From a virus, in IMG/VR virus record IMGVR_UViG_3300032770_000054, positions 1-39,338 of that record: a stretch of DNA of 39,338 nt; one strand, 5' to 3'. Below the pieces are notes generated by a model that saw only the letters and a program-made list of their open reading frames with translations, did no database searches and had not been told where the DNA came from. Both the position numbers and the translations under genes were made by a program. Of the stretch, positions 20,463-31,835 are shown piece after piece (position 1 is the stretch's first letter; each line of letters opens with the position of its first letter).

Positions 20463-23043
20463 CAGCCTGATAGTCGAGATTCTCGGCAACGGGAAACAGT
20501 TCGCCCAGTCGATCGACGAGGCGTCGAACAAGACCGCGAGGCTGGGGAAAGCCGCCAAGATCGCCGGGACAGCGATCCTCGGCGGCCTCGCCTACGGGCT
20601 CGACAAGTCCGTGGAAGCGGCCGTCAAGGCTCAGACGTCGACCGCGCGGATGGACCAGGCGTTTAAGCAGTCGGGGTTGTCGGCGAAGACGTTCGCAGGC
20701 CAGATCGACCATGCCGAACAGTCCGCGCGGAATCTGGGATTCGCGAACTCCGATGTGCGGGAGAGTCTCGGCAGCCTGGTGATCGCAACCAAGAGCGGCA
20801 AGGAGTCGTTCAAAGATCTCGGCATTGCTGAGGATCTCGCGAGGTTCAAACATATCGGCCTGACTGACTCGACCAAGATGTTGACGACAGCGATGGCCGG
20901 ATCGACGAAGGCCGTCCACGCGCTCGGCCTCAACATCATCCCCGTCACGTCTGCGGTGGACAGGGTCAACCAAGAGTTCAAGGTTCACACTGGCCGCGCC
21001 TACGAGGCGGCGAAGGCAACCGCCGAACTGGCCGACAAGCAGGCAACCGCGAAAGAGATCATCGCCGCAGTCACCGACAAGGTTCATGGACAGGCGCAAG
21101 CGTTCGCCGAGACGGCCGCCGGGAAGATGCAGACATTCAAGGCGCAACTCGAATCCATCGGCGAGTCCATCGGCCAGGTGGTTCTGCCGGCGCTCGAGTC
21201 GTTCGCCAGCGTGTTGGCCAAGGTTGCGGGCTGGCTGGCGCAACACCAGACAGTCGCCAAGATCCTTGTCGCCGGCCTCGCCGCGCTCGGGGTGACTCTG
21301 GTCGCGATCATTCCGCTGGTGACCGCGTTCGGGACGGCGCTCGCGTTCGTAGCAGCCAACCCGATCGTCCTCCTCGTCGCCGGTATCGCCCTCCTCGCCG
21401 GCGCAATCGCCGCTGCCGTCCTCGCCCCCCAAAAGTTCGAAGCCGCCCTCGAAAAAATGGGGGTGTCGGCGGGGACAGCTAAGGCCATCGTCACCGACCT
21501 TCAAGGCGTGTTCACGGATTTCAAGGCGGTGGTTGAGGCGCTGCTTCCCACCATCGAAGCGATATTCGAGGGGATCGTCGAGGAGATCAAGGGCGCGTTC
21601 ACCGTTATCAAGGGCATCTTCGACGTGATCGACGGGCTCCTCCACGGCAACTGGTCCCAAGTCTGGACCGGGCTCAAGGACATCGTCTCCGGCTCCCTCC
21701 AGGCGATTGAGGGGTTGTTGCAGGCTGCGACGGCGGTGTTGGGGTCGATCATGACCGCGATCCTCGGCGCGATGTGGTCGGCTGTCCAGTCCGGTTGGCA
21801 GACCATCGAGAACTTCTTCGGCGGGATCGGCGGCGACATCACCTCAGCTATCGGCGACCTCGGCAGCCTCCTCGCCACCGCAGGCACCGACGTCATCTCG
21901 GGCCTCTACAACGCCGCCGTCACAGCATGGAACACGGCTACCTCCTGGTTCAAAGGGATCCCGCAGGCCATCCTCGCCGCGATCGGCGGGGTAGCCACCT
22001 TGCTCGCCCAGAAAGGCCAAGACATTCTGACGGGACTCTGGAACGGCGCGAAGAACGTGTGGTCGAACGTGGCCAGTTGGGTCGGCGGGATCCCAGGCAA
22101 GATCAAGGACGCCATCGGCGGCGTAGCCCAACTCCTCACCGACAAAGGCAAGGCGGTCCTCAACAGTCTCTGGGACGGCGCGAAGGACGTCTGGAACACC
22201 GTCAAATCATGGTTCGGCGATCTTGGTTCCAAAGCCCGTACCGCTGTCGGTGATGTGGGACGCCTTCTCTATGACAAGGGCAAACAGGTCCTAACCGGAC
22301 TCTGGGACGGCGCCAAGAACGTGTGGGCGACTGTGACCGGCTGGTTTAGAGACCTCGGCGGCAAGATCAAGGACGCGCTTGGTGATCTCAGCCGCCTGCT
22401 TTACAGCTCCGGGATCGCGCTGCTCAAAGGACTCGAGAGCGGAATCGTTTCCGAGGCGAAACACCTCTACAGTGTCGTGTCTGGGATCGCCGGCAAGATC
22501 GCCGGCTTCTTCCCGCACTCGCCTGCGAAGGAGGGGCCGCTCTCGGTTCCGATCAACTGGGGCGCCTACCTGACCGATGGACTCTCCCAGGGAGGCGAAG
22601 TCCTCTATTCGGGGATGGCGGCGATCCTCGGCACCCCGCTCGCGAACATCATGAGCGCGGCTCTCTCCTCCACGATCGTGGGCGTGATCCAGGCGGCCGC
22701 AGCCGGGATCCCCGATCTGGTTACGGCGACACTCGGCCAGCAGGCCGCAGGCGCTCCGCATGGCACGCTCAACCCGACTCCGCCACCCACGAAAACAACA
22801 GGCGGGACAGGCCTCATCCCGCATATGGCTGTCGGCGGGATCGTCCGCACCCCAACCCTGGCGCTGATCGGCGAGAAAGGCCCCGAAGCCGTTGTCCCGC
22901 TCAACCAGATGAACGGCGGCCCGCCCGTCTACAACTTCAACTTCCCGAACTATGTGGGGTCGAAGCAGGAGTTGACGAACATGATCCAGCAGCAGCTGCT
23001 CCGATTGCAGCTGCGCGGCGGCCAAGCCCTCCTGCCCGGCTAA
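20455..23043 (+). CDS. Tape measure protein
   Basis: The 862-residue product sets tail length. It starts at TTG 20455, overlapping the frameshift product by eight bases. Order: helical N-terminus, a hydrophobic stretch near residues 272-330 (ILVAGLAALGVTLVAIIPLV), four exact-length 44-residue repeats (483-658), then FFPHSPAKEGPLSVPINWGA, typical of tape measure C-termini, and GEKGPEAVVPLNQM. Hydrophobic segments may help make a DNA passage through the host membrane. Confidence 0.9.
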   Translation: MPNSLIVEILGNGKQFAQSIDEASNKTARLGKAAKIAGTAILGGLAYGLDKSVEAAVKAQTSTARMDQAFKQSGLSAKTFAGQIDHAEQSARNLGFANSDVRESLGSLVIATKSGKESFKDLGIAEDLARFKHIGLTDSTKMLTTAMAGSTKAVHALGLNIIPVTSAVDRVNQEFKVHTGRAYEAAKATAELADKQATAKEIIAAVTDKVHGQAQAFAETAAGKMQTFKAQLESIGESIGQVVLPALESFASVLAKVAGWLAQHQTVAKILVAGLAALGVTLVAIIPLVTAFGTALAFVAANPIVLLVAGIALLAGAIAAAVLAPQKFEAALEKMGVSAGTAKAIVTDLQGVFTDFKAVVEALLPTIEAIFEGIVEEIKGAFTVIKGIFDVIDGLLHGNWSQVWTGLKDIVSGSLQAIEGLLQAATAVLGSIMTAILGAMWSAVQSGWQTIENFFGGIGGDITSAIGDLGSLLATAGTDVISGLYNAAVTAWNTATSWFKGIPQAILAAIGGVATLLAQKGQDILTGLWNGAKNVWSNVASWVGGIPGKIKDAIGGVAQLLTDKGKAVLNSLWDGAKDVWNTVKSWFGDLGSKARTAVGDVGRLLYDKGKQVLTGLWDGAKNVWATVTGWFRDLGGKIKDALGDLSRLLYSSGIALLKGLESGIVSEAKHLYSVVSGIAGKIAGFFPHSPAKEGPLSVPINWGAYLTDGLSQGGEVLYSGMAAILGTPLANIMSAALSSTIVGVIQAAAAGIPDLVTATLGQQAAGAPHGTLNPTPPPTKTTGGTGLIPHMAVGGIVRTPTLALIGEKGPEAVVPLNQMNGGPPVYNFNFPNYVGSKQELTNMIQQQLLRLQLRGGQALLPG
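21901..22428 (+). repeat. Four tandem 44-residue repeats in the tape measure protein
   Basis: Each 132-bp unit encodes the theme GLWNGAKNVWSNVASWVGG, then IPGKIKDAIGGVAQLL, DKGKAVLN. The four units all have 44 residues and conserved tryptophans at positions 10 and 16. Changing the number of units would change tail length. Confidence 0.8.
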
Positions 23044-23747
23044 TGCCTGTCACCTATGTAGCCGAACGCGGCACCGCGGCCGCCACACAGGCCAACCCCG
23101 CCACCCTCTCGGTCACGTCGAACTGTGTCGCCGGTAACACGCTGATCCTGTGCATGGGCTGCCGCGACGCGCGCAACCTCCCCTCCGGGATCACCATCGC
23201 CGACTCCCGGTCAAACACCTGGAACGCCGACATCGAGGAGCAGGACAACTCGCTCAACAACTATGCCGGGATCTGGTCCACCCGGTACGACGGGGGGACG
23301 CTCCAGAACGGTGACAGCCTCACCGTCACGTTCGGGACGAGCCCCACCGGCCCGATCTGTTACATGCTCGAAGAGTTCAACGGCCTCTTGATCAGCGGGG
23401 CATTGGACCAGACCGGCCGGGCGATCGACGACGTCACCACCAACGGCGCCACCGCCATATGTAACGGCCCGATCGCGCAGCCTGAGGAGCTCGGGATCGT
23501 CGCGATGATGGTCAACGGTGGGACGGGAGTTGTTACCCGGGACGCGACGTGGACGGATTTTACGACGAGCGAAGTACTCGATTCGACGAACGGCAAGACG
23601 CTCGACGCGCAGTACAAGATCATCACGACTGGCGGCACACCGTCCGCGACGTACACATGGTCGGCCCAGGGGGCTGCACGGGTGATCGCGACCTATCGGT
23701 CTGTGGGGTCGGCAGGCCGCCCCCACCGTATGCCCCTCGGAGTCTAA
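23043..23747 (+). CDS. Virion protein, paralogue of the 13462 N-terminal domain
   Basis: The 234-residue product (PVTYVAERGTAAATQANPAT, NLPSGITIADSRSNTWNADI, YMLEEFNG, AIDDVTTNGAT, TRDATWTDFTTSEVLD) aligns along nearly its full length with residues 1-225 of the 13462 protein, which lies on the head side. It lacks the ten-repeat tail and ends RSVGSAGRPHRMPLGV. A beta-sandwich (concanavalin-like) carbohydrate-binding shape is possible. ATG 23043 overlaps the tape measure stop by one base. Confidence 0.7.
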   Translation: MPVTYVAERGTAAATQANPATLSVTSNCVAGNTLILCMGCRDARNLPSGITIADSRSNTWNADIEEQDNSLNNYAGIWSTRYDGGTLQNGDSLTVTFGTSPTGPICYMLEEFNGLLISGALDQTGRAIDDVTTNGATAICNGPIAQPEELGIVAMMVNGGTGVVTRDATWTDFTTSEVLDSTNGKTLDAQYKIITTGGTPSATYTWSAQGAARVIATYRSVGSAGRPHRMPLGV

Positions 23748-23757
23748 GGAGAACCGC

Positions 23758-24486
23758 ATGAGCTGGAGAATGGACAGCACGGCAGGCGCGACGATCTGGG
23801 ACACCCAGCCCCTGACCACGGACGAGCTTGCGCTTCGCGACGAAGAGATCCGCTGGCTGATCGACAACGAACGCCAACAGTGGGGACTCATCAACGGACG
23901 CCTCGCCGGCCAGAAAGACCCAGAGTTCTACGGCACCTACGCCGGCCTCGCCGCCGTCCCGCCCTCCGGCACGTTGGCGAACGTCGCCTCGCTGAACGGC
24001 GAAGCATCGTTGTGGACGACCTCCCTGTATACGCCTTGGCTGGCGAACAGTCTGGTGGCGCCGTCGGCGTGGCAGTTGTACGCCTCGTTCCAGGCGACCA
24101 CGTCGACGTCACCGGGCAACCTGACGATGATCCCCAGGGTCGGGTCGATCGCGGCGGGCTCGTCGAGCACCGGAGGGGTCACGCTCGGCACCGACGCCGC
24201 CATCACGTTGACCGCGTCGATCACCACCGATTGGATCGTTTCTGGACGGCTCACCGTCCAGTCGATCGGTCTGCCGGGGGCGAACTCGAAGGCGATCGGG
24301 TCGTTCATCACCACCGCCAAACCAGCCTCCACAGGTACTGGCGCGGCGACGATCAACGACATCTACGGATACACCCAAGCATCCTTTGATGCGTCTGTCG
24401 CGTCGGGGTTCGTGATGGGGATGGCGAACACGGTGACCACGATCACCTATGCGGTCACGCAAGTCCATTGGCTGAGTTTGTTCTAA
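23758..24486 (+). CDS. Minor tail or fibre protein (242 aa)
   Basis: AAGGAGAACCGC precedes ATG 23758. The N-terminal part is helical (LTTDELALRDEEIRWLIDNE), like an attachment or trimerisation segment. The rest is strand-rich with small residues (SWTTSLYTPW-like region, TSPGNLTMIPRVGSIAAGSS, TLTASITTDWIVSGRLTVQS). The pattern suggests a trimeric virion fibre domain. No family recognised. Confidence 0.6.
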   Translation: MSWRMDSTAGATIWDTQPLTTDELALRDEEIRWLIDNERQQWGLINGRLAGQKDPEFYGTYAGLAAVPPSGTLANVASLNGEASLWTTSLYTPWLANSLVAPSAWQLYASFQATTSTSPGNLTMIPRVGSIAAGSSSTGGVTLGTDAAITLTASITTDWIVSGRLTVQSIGLPGANSKAIGSFITTAKPASTGTGAATINDIYGYTQASFDASVASGFVMGMANTVTTITYAVTQVHWLSLF

Positions 24487-24506
24487 CCCTTTAGGGGGCT
24501 TGTCAG

Positions 24507-27413
<2,907 letters not shown>

Positions 27414-27779
27414 ATGGCCCAGGTGTATGTGAACCACGGCCGCTGGGTCGTGGACTGTCCCAACCCCGAATGTTTCCACGCCTACAGGGCACTGGGTCGT
27501 GGCGGACGGATGATCGCGAAGATCCGGTGTCGCGGCGGCGCAGGACTCGTCCTCGGCCGACCACACCTACGCCACAAGCGGGGTTGCGGGATCGCGTTCG
27601 AGCTCGAATGGCCCGACAACAAAGCCGACATCGAACAGATCCTTGCGTTGCGGCCGGCGAAGGCGAACCGGAACTGGCGTCCCCCCGAAACCGTCGCCAC
27701 CCTCATCAGTGAGAACGAGACGTTCCTGGTCGGATGGACCCTCAAAGACCTAGTAGAGAAAGGAATCGGGACGGTATGA
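27414..27779 (+). CDS. Zinc-ribbon-like protein (121 aa)
   Basis: ATG 27414 immediately follows the tailspike stop. The sequence has DCPNPECFHA, KIRCRGGAG and HKRGCGIAFELEWP: four or five Cys and several His, consistent with one zinc site. The ending NWRPPETVATLISENETF matches small proteins common next to tail genes of actinophages. Function unknown. Confidence 0.6.
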   Translation: MAQVYVNHGRWVVDCPNPECFHAYRALGRGGRMIAKIRCRGGAGLVLGRPHLRHKRGCGIAFELEWPDNKADIEQILALRPAKANRNWRPPETVATLISENETFLVGWTLKDLVEKGIGTV

Positions 27780-28462
27780 GTTGGACAGCCCCGGTCACCT
27801 GGACAAGCGGCGAAGTGCTAACCGCCGCGGACATGAACCAGCAGCTGCGCGACAACATGAACGCCGCGTTCCCGATCGGCGGCCTCCACTACTTCATGCA
27901 GAACGGGACATCGGTGGAAACCCAGATCAACGGGTTCGCCCTCGAAACCAACGGCGTCGCAGTCTCCAGGACCACCTATGCGAACCTGAACACGTTGCTG
28001 TCGGGGATGTCGTACCCGTTCGGGACGGGGGATGGGTCGACGACGTTCAACCTGCCGGACACGCGCGGCCGGGCGTTGTATCACATGGCTGCGTCGGGGA
28101 ACGCTGATGTGAACGGGATCGGCGACAACGATGGCGTCGCATTGGCGTCGCGGTCGCCGAAACACAACACCACCGTCGCGGCCCACACCCACGGAGTGGG
28201 GACACTGTCGGCCACCGACTCCGGGCACGTCCACGGCCCAGGGTCCGGGACGAACTTCGTCAACGCTCAGAGCGGGTCGCAGCAGCTCACATCCGGCGGC
28301 GCAGTATCCCAGCCTCAGTCTGCGACCACGGCGAGCGGGACAGCCAACATCTCTCTGAGTGGGGCCACCGCGTCCACCGCACCGGCCGGTGGTCCTGGCG
28401 GGTCGCGGCCAACGGATCTGTCACCGTGGATCGTTTGCGGCTGCTACGCAGTCAAGTTCTGA
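27776..28462 (+). CDS. Tail-collar domain fibre protein
   Basis: ATG 27776 overlaps the previous stop (ATGA). The 228-residue product begins WTSGEVLTAADMNQQLRDNM, a common fibre N-terminus, then the phage collar motif SYPFGTGDGSTTFNLPDTRG. It continues with histidine pairs (AAHTHGVG, SGHVHGPG) as in metal-binding trimeric short tail fibres, and ends TDLSPWIVCGCYAVKF. It likely contacts the host surface. Confidence 0.75.
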   Translation: MSWTAPVTWTSGEVLTAADMNQQLRDNMNAAFPIGGLHYFMQNGTSVETQINGFALETNGVAVSRTTYANLNTLLSGMSYPFGTGDGSTTFNLPDTRGRALYHMAASGNADVNGIGDNDGVALASRSPKHNTTVAAHTHGVGTLSATDSGHVHGPGSGTNFVNAQSGSQQLTSGGAVSQPQSATTASGTANISLSGATASTAPAGGPGGSRPTDLSPWIVCGCYAVKF

Positions 28463-28471
28463 GGGGGTCAC

Positions 28472-28786
28472 ATGAACACAGGGGATGCCGGGTTCACGGT
28501 CAAAGAGATCGTGATCGACATTCGTGACACGCTGAAAAGCCTGGACGCGAAGGTCGACCGTATCGACCGCGAAGGCGCAATCGGGACTAGGGACCAGCTT
28601 GCCGAGTATGGCCGGGTGAGCCGCGACAACACCCAGCGTCTCGAACGCGTCGAGAAGTGGCAGTCGGATCGTGATGCTGTCGCCGTGTTGAAGCGGTGGC
28701 AGTTGACGGTTGCGCTCGGCCTCCTCCCGCTGGTGATCGCGTTTCTTACTTCTTGGCTCACCTACTACTGGATCAACCACGGGTGA
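28472..28786 (+). CDS. Hemolysin XhlA/holin-like membrane protein
   Basis: ATG 28472 follows GAGGGGG. The 104-residue product has a coiled coil (IRDTLKSLDAKVDRIDREGA, RDNTQRLERVEKWQSD) and one C-terminal membrane segment (LTVALGLLPLVIAFLTSWLT). This layout matches XhlA-like proteins that assist holins in lysis. It opens the lysis-associated cassette. Confidence 0.6.
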   Translation: MNTGDAGFTVKEIVIDIRDTLKSLDAKVDRIDREGAIGTRDQLAEYGRVSRDNTQRLERVEKWQSDRDAVAVLKRWQLTVALGLLPLVIAFLTSWLTYYWINHG

Positions 28787-29085
28787 GCCACCTCTTACTG
28801 GTGGGTCTGGCGATCGGCGTCAGCATGTTCGCACGCGACATCGCCTACACCACGTCGACGGCGTTCATCGCCCACGGGAAAGGATGGCCCGCAGCAGCCT
28901 GTGACGTGTTGGGGGACTGGGCGACGCTGATCTCGATCGGCGGGGGCGCCACTGAGGCGTGGCACGGCGGCACAGAAACCCTGTTGGTGGTGGCTGTGGC
29001 GATCGCGATCGGTTCCGCGCTGGGGACGCATAGCGGTGTCTGGATGGAAGCGTGGCTTGAAAAGAAGTTTGCGGATGAGCTGTGA
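28783..29085 (+). CDS. Small membrane protein, holin-like (100 aa)
   Basis: GTG 28783 overlaps the preceding stop (GTGA). Hydrophobic segments at the start (LLLVGLAIGVSMFARDIAY) and near the end (LLVVAVAIAIGSALGTHSGV), separated by WATLISIGGGATEA, suggest two or three membrane spans, as in class II holins. Which of the three membrane proteins here forms the pore cannot be decided. Confidence 0.55.
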   Translation: MSHLLLVGLAIGVSMFARDIAYTTSTAFIAHGKGWPAAACDVLGDWATLISIGGGATEAWHGGTETLLVVAVAIAIGSALGTHSGVWMEAWLEKKFADEL

Positions 29086-29348
29086 TCCACCTGGTCAGTC
29101 ACTTCCTCGGGATCGACACCCAGTCGTCCCCGTTCTATGACTTTTGGTCGGGACTCGGGCCGTGCGTTGTCGCGGTCGTGGTCGCCGTCCTGGTTTACCG
29201 GGTTGAGCGTGCGATGACGTTGCGCAGCCTCGAGTTCGAACGCCGCAGCCTTGAACTCGAGGAGCGGCTTTTCGAGATGGAGAAACAGCTACTGGAGAAG
29301 GAGGACCCGGATGCTGCATCTGGGCAAACGCCCGGCCACCGAACCTAG
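29082..29348 (+). CDS. Membrane-anchored coiled-coil protein (88 aa)
   Basis: GTG 29082 overlaps the preceding stop (GTGA). One membrane segment (LGPCVVAVVVAVLVYRV) is followed by a regular coiled coil (RSLEFERRSLELEERLFEME). It overlaps the peptidase gene by 38 bases and may be a spanin- or antiholin-like lysis partner; no sequence signature proves this. Confidence 0.55.
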   Translation: MIHLVSHFLGIDTQSSPFYDFWSGLGPCVVAVVVAVLVYRVERAMTLRSLEFERRSLELEERLFEMEKQLLEKEDPDAASGQTPGHRT

Positions 29349-30120
29349 ATTCCCGCGCTACAGCGAGCTCCGCGCCCCGTTGAAGCGGGCGGGTGTGTTG
29401 CCGAAGGTCCCAGCCCATTTCGGCCACGCGACCGCGTTCACGAACTGGCTGATGTTGGGCAACGGCCCCGACGACAGCGTGTTCAAAGGGTTCGAAGGCT
29501 GCGGCGACTGCGCGTGGGCGGGGCCCGGCCATGCCGAGATGGAAGCCGCCCGCACCGGCAAACGGCCAGCACCGAACTTCACCGGCAAAGTCATCGTCGA
29601 GCAGTACTCCGAGTACTCCGGCTACAACCCGCACACCGGGGCGAACGACAACGGCTCCAACCCACAAGACGTCTTCGAATGGCGCCAAGAGAAAGGCCTG
29701 AAAGACGCCGACGGGAACGTCTTCAAGATCGGCCACGTCGTCGCGCTCGAACCGGGCAACCTGACCGAGCTGTGGGAGGCCGCCTACCTGTTCGAGGACT
29801 GCGGGATCGGGTTCGTCGTCCAAGAAGCCCAGGAAGACCAGTTCGCCCGCGGGCTCCCCTGGAACTACGTCAACGGATCACCGGAGGTTGGCGGCCATTG
29901 GGTCGAAGTCATGGGAAAGCCGAACGGAACTTACGGCGCTCTCATCACTTGGGGGCAACGACAGCTGTTCACTCACTCGTTCTACGCGCAACTCAATGAC
30001 GAGTCGTTCGCGTGGATCGACCCCGAACGCTACAACCGCGTCACCGGCGAAACCGCCGAACACTTTTCTGACCAGGACCTCGAGAAGTACCTGACATTGG
30101 TCGCGAAAGCGAGGCAGTGA
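29311..30120 (+). CDS. Papain-like cysteine peptidase, possibly lytic
   Basis: ATG 29311 has AAGGAGG upstream. The 269-residue product shows GFEGCGDCAWAGPGHAEME, where C64 or C67 is the likely nucleophile, GGHWVEVMG with H196, and ALITWGQRQLFTHSFYAQLN supplying the third site. The layout is of the C39/papain type found in phages of soil bacteria. It sits directly before an NlpC/P60-like peptidase and could cut peptide cross-links in the wall or process a virion protein. Confidence 0.65.
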   Translation: MLHLGKRPATEPRFPRYSELRAPLKRAGVLPKVPAHFGHATAFTNWLMLGNGPDDSVFKGFEGCGDCAWAGPGHAEMEAARTGKRPAPNFTGKVIVEQYSEYSGYNPHTGANDNGSNPQDVFEWRQEKGLKDADGNVFKIGHVVALEPGNLTELWEAAYLFEDCGIGFVVQEAQEDQFARGLPWNYVNGSPEVGGHWVEVMGKPNGTYGALITWGQRQLFTHSFYAQLNDESFAWIDPERYNRVTGETAEHFSDQDLEKYLTLVAKARQ

Positions 30121-30809
30121 TGGGCAAACTAGTCATCAGCCCAGCCGCGCGTAAGCGGGCGAAGAAGTTGAAGCACTCCCACGTCCATGTGGGCTGGAAC
30201 AGCCACCACAAGTTCTACGCCAACGTGCGCCCGTTCTGGCCACGCCAGATCCGGGTCGGCTCAACCGCCAAAAAGAAGCTGAAAGAGTCTGCTGGCGATG
30301 TGGTGTTGTCGTGGTCGTCGGCGAAGGGGTTCCGGTGCAAAGAAACCGCCCCACCGAAACCGTCGAAGCGTCAGGTTGCGGTCAAGTACGCGGTCGAGTC
30401 GTTGAAGTATGCGGGCCGAATGGTTTACACCGAAGGCCCCGGACGGTCCGAACTGTTCAACCGGCCACCCGGCGACTTCGTCGGTGCCGGCGCGGACTGT
30501 TCGCAGTTCGTGTCGTCGATCATGCACTGGGCTGGGATCGACAACGTCAACGAGTTCGACGACACCGGTTCACTCCTCGAGAAAGGCAAACACGTCCAAG
30601 GCCCAGCCTACGGTCGTCTGGTCGTGTTCGGGCCAGGCTACGGCGTCCACACAGGCATGTTCACCCGCCACGACCTGAAAGGCGGCCACTGGTATCTGAC
30701 CGAGTTCGGCGCTCAAGACCAGCCGAACGAGATCGAACTGACAGACGCGGAAGAGTACTTCCGTGAACGGGGGGAGCCTGGCGTCCGGTTCCTCGACTTC
30801 TTCGAATAG
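30120..30809 (+). CDS. NlpC/P60-like peptidase (endolysin candidate)
   Basis: The 229-residue product from ATG 30120 (GTG 30117 is an in-frame alternative) has a basic N-terminal part (SPAARKRAKKLKHSH) that might bind the cell wall, then VAVKYAVESLKYAGRMVYTE and GADCSQFVSSIMHWAG with nucleophile C127. GVHTGMF supplies H177 and HWYLTEFGA follows. These enzymes hydrolyse stem-peptide bonds of peptidoglycan. No signal peptide is visible, so it would need a holin. Confidence 0.75.
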   Translation: MGKLVISPAARKRAKKLKHSHVHVGWNSHHKFYANVRPFWPRQIRVGSTAKKKLKESAGDVVLSWSSAKGFRCKETAPPKPSKRQVAVKYAVESLKYAGRMVYTEGPGRSELFNRPPGDFVGAGADCSQFVSSIMHWAGIDNVNEFDDTGSLLEKGKHVQGPAYGRLVVFGPGYGVHTGMFTRHDLKGGHWYLTEFGAQDQPNEIELTDAEEYFRERGEPGVRFLDFFE

Positions 30810-30818
30810 GAGGTCTAA

Positions 30819-30977
30819 GTGAGCACCTACTACGACCCGACCAAGGTCACCGCGGCCCCGAGATTCCAGGGCGTCATCTCAACCACCACCTACAACCCGC
30901 CAACCACGAAGGAGCGGATCGCATCCGCATTGGAGCGCATCGCGGCAGCACTTGAGGCCCAGACAGGAGACAATTGA
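30819..30977 (+). CDS. Small hypothetical protein (52 aa)
   Basis: GTG 30819 is preceded by a consensus AGGAGG. The product MSTYYDPTKVTAAPRFQG leads into a short amphipathic helix (KERIASALERIAAALEAQTG). It overlaps the holin start by one base. Function unknown, but its strong ribosome site and place suggest high expression with lysis genes. Confidence 0.6.
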   Translation: MSTYYDPTKVTAAPRFQGVISTTTYNPPTTKERIASALERIAAALEAQTGDN

Positions 30978-31201
30978 TGTTCAGCGAAAAGATCCTCGAA
31001 AAGCTCGGCATCACGTTCGCCCGCGCGTTCATCGGCGCGTTCGTCGCCGCAGTCGCAGCATCGAACATCGCCAACGTCCCGTCTCTTGATGGAGCGAAGG
31101 CGCTTCTGTTTGCTGCGCTCTCGGCTGCTGTCGCGGCTGGTGTGCACGCGGTGAGTGACGCGGTTGGTGTGAACGCCCAGAAGGAAGCAGCGAAGAAGTG
31201 A
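30977..31201 (+). CDS. r1t-type holin candidate
   Basis: The 74-residue product from ATG 30977 (TTG 30974 is in frame) has two hydrophobic helices: FARAFIGAFVAAVAASNIAN and KALLFAALSAAVAAGVHAVS, joined by a short PSLDG turn and ending in a charged tail (NAQKEAAKK). This layout fits the r1t family of phage holins. GGAGAC precedes the start. Confidence 0.7.
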   Translation: MFSEKILEKLGITFARAFIGAFVAAVAASNIANVPSLDGAKALLFAALSAAVAAGVHAVSDAVGVNAQKEAAKK

Positions 31202-31602
31202 GCAGCCCGTCCCCCGCCGACGTCCAGGCGAAACTCGACGCTGCCGTAAAGGCGTTGGCGAAGACGACGTCTAGCTACCAGCAGATGGTCGTCCGGTACG
31301 GGCCGACCGTGTCGAAGTGGCCGGCGACAACTCAGTGGTCGGTCGCGCTCGCGGCTATCGCTGCAGCGAGGGCTGAGGCTGGGCAACTCTCACCGCCCGC
31401 ACCACCTCCTCCGCCTCCACCACCACCACCGCCACCTCCGCCGTCGGGTGTTGCAACCCCGACGCCTCCGAGCCCGTACACCGTCCCCAGTGGTACACAG
31501 GTGGCGACTGGGGCCGCACTCGACACGGCGTTGGCGGCGAAGAAACAAAACATCATCCTCGAGAACGCCAGTTTCGATTCGGAGTCTGCGTTCGAGCAAT
31601 GA
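31198..31602 (+). pseudogene. Truncated second beta-helix/tailspike gene
   Basis: GTG 31198 overlaps the holin stop. The 134-residue product has a helical N-terminus (DVQAKLDAAVKALAKTTSSY), a run of 14 prolines, then SPYTVPSGTQVATGAALDTA, LAAKKQNIILENASFDSESA. This last part matches the start of the tailspike beta-helix (SSYSLPNTYTLVTTSAQLIT, ALAAAQQNIVLANGIYDNSS). It then stops at 31602, where the tailspike continues for about 340 residues. It therefore looks like a shortened paralogue with a proline linker in place of glycine; it may still be translated. Confidence 0.65.
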
Positions 31603-31614
31603 ACGAAAGATGGC

Positions 31615-31815
31615 ATGCCACCCGAGCAGCCTGAGCGTCGACTCTGTTCCTGTTGTGGGGAGCCGATGGACCGGAACCGTGGCTCGAAGGGTGGCTGGAC
31701 GTGCGCTGTGAAACGGCGGGCCAAACAGTTGGCCTGGTACCACGAGCACAAGCACGACCCCGACTATGAGCTAGCCCGGCAACTCCGCAACATGACGCGT
31801 ATCCGTGTCCGCTAA
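31615..31815 (+). CDS. Small zinc-knuckle protein (66 aa)
   Basis: ATG 31615. The product has LCSCCGEPMDRNRGSKGGWT, C, then a basic helix VKRRAKQLAWYHEHKHDPDY. The Cys cluster plus His could bind one zinc. It could be a nucleic-acid binding peptide. ATG 31611 in another frame is an alternative but gives a less protein-like sequence. Confidence 0.5.
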   Translation: MPPEQPERRLCSCCGEPMDRNRGSKGGWTCAVKRRAKQLAWYHEHKHDPDYELARQLRNMTRIRVR

Positions 31816-31835
31816 CTAGGAGGCCGTAAACTCCG

